From positions 1-6,170 of the forward strand of contig JAAXHV010000046.1 of NCBI GenBank assembly GCA_012270695.1: 6,170 nt of DNA, written 5' to 3'. How positions within the stretch are numbered: position 1 is the stretch's first letter; every line of letters begins with the position of its first letter. Origin of the DNA: Gammaproteobacteria bacterium (GTDB lineage: Bacteria > Pseudomonadota > Gammaproteobacteria > Eutrophobiales > Eutrophobiaceae). A program made the translations under genes and the position numbers. The notes beneath the pieces were generated by a model. The model searched no databases. It was not told the DNA's origin and saw nothing but the letters and a program-made list of their open reading frames with translations. Below, piece by piece: positions 5,914-6,170 of this stretch.

Positions 5914-6170
5914 ATGCTTGATCCACATATATTACGTAAAGATATGGAAGCCGTGAACCGGGCGCTGGCCAAGCGCGGCTTTGAACTGGATATCGAGCGG
6001 CTGCAGTCGCTGGAGCGGCAGCGCAAGGAGACACAGGTTCGCACCGAGGAGTTGCAGGCGGAACGAAACCGCCAGTCCAAAAACATAGGCAAGGCCAAGG
6101 CCGCGGGAGAGGATATTGAGCCGTTACTGAGCCAGGTTGCGTCTCTGGGCGATGAATTGAAATCCCGCCA
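5914..6170 (+). CDS. serS: Seryl-tRNA synthetase, N-terminal part (3' truncated by window edge)
   Basis: SerRS attaches serine to tRNA-Ser. The 85 visible codons are the N-terminal tRNA-binding domain. The start MLDPHILRKDMEAVNRAL is the family signature. KRGFELDIERLQSLE follows, and then the helix of the long coiled-coil arm with QVRTEELQAERNRQSKNIG (46-64) and GEDIEPLLSQV (70-80), which grips the long variable arm of tRNA-Ser. The class II catalytic motifs lie beyond the window. The ATG at 5914 fits the conserved family start; only ACCAGAAA precedes it, a weak ribosome site. The upstream 124-base gap from rarA is taken up by the CACAGAG inverted-repeat element, whose right arm ends about ten bases before the start and so could influence initiation. 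Confidence 0.96.
   Translation, partial: MLDPHILRKDMEAVNRALAKRGFELDIERLQSLERQRKETQVRTEELQAERNRQSKNIGKAKAAGEDIEPLLSQVASLGDELKSR

Overview
This is a chromosomal housekeeping segment, most likely from a gammaproteobacterium of moderate GC content. The gene order ftsK-lolA-rarA-serS, all on the + strand and tightly packed, is a classic conserved block of that class (E. coli has lrp-ftsK-lolA-rarA-serS), and all four proteins look gammaproteobacterial. The species cannot be named from this window. The part that departs from the usual block is the left end. There, instead of lrp, are the two terminal-oxygenase subunits of a Rieske non-heme iron oxygenase.

Layout: (1) 1-767 is the C-terminal, catalytic half of a Rieske oxygenase alpha subunit, cut by the window edge. 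(2) 773-1243 is the small NTF2-like beta subunit, five bases downstream. (3) 1244-1457 is an intergenic region with a good sigma70-like promoter candidate (1344-1372) and an eight-codon reading frame whose stop overlaps the ftsK start as ATGA. (4) 1458-3776 is ftsK, the complete DNA translocase, containing an abrupt 80-base AT-rich island with an 11-bp palindrome. (5) 3777-3814 is a hairpin and short T run immediately after the ftsK stop. (6) 3823-4464 is lolA, starting at TTG, with its signal peptide written across a 10-base tandem repeat. (7) 4470-5789 is rarA. (8) 5797-5903 is a symmetrical inverted-repeat element built of 9-base-period CACAGAG units. (9) 5914 to the end is the first 85 codons of serS.

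How the genes work together: the Rieske alpha and beta subunits would form one hydroxylase (substrate unknown) that needs an electron-transfer partner not seen here. FtsK couples chromosome segregation to septation, LolA carries lipoproteins across the periplasm, RarA acts at stalled replication forks and SerRS charges tRNA-Ser. These four share a neighbourhood more than a pathway.

I found no convincing new multi-gene system. The most interesting signals are in the non-canonical DNA: two environmental-type short-period repeats, one of them apparently used as the coding sequence for the LolA signal peptide; the AT-rich palindromic island in ftsK; the tiny ORF coupled to ftsK; and a variant iron-ligand motif in the Rieske oxygenase.
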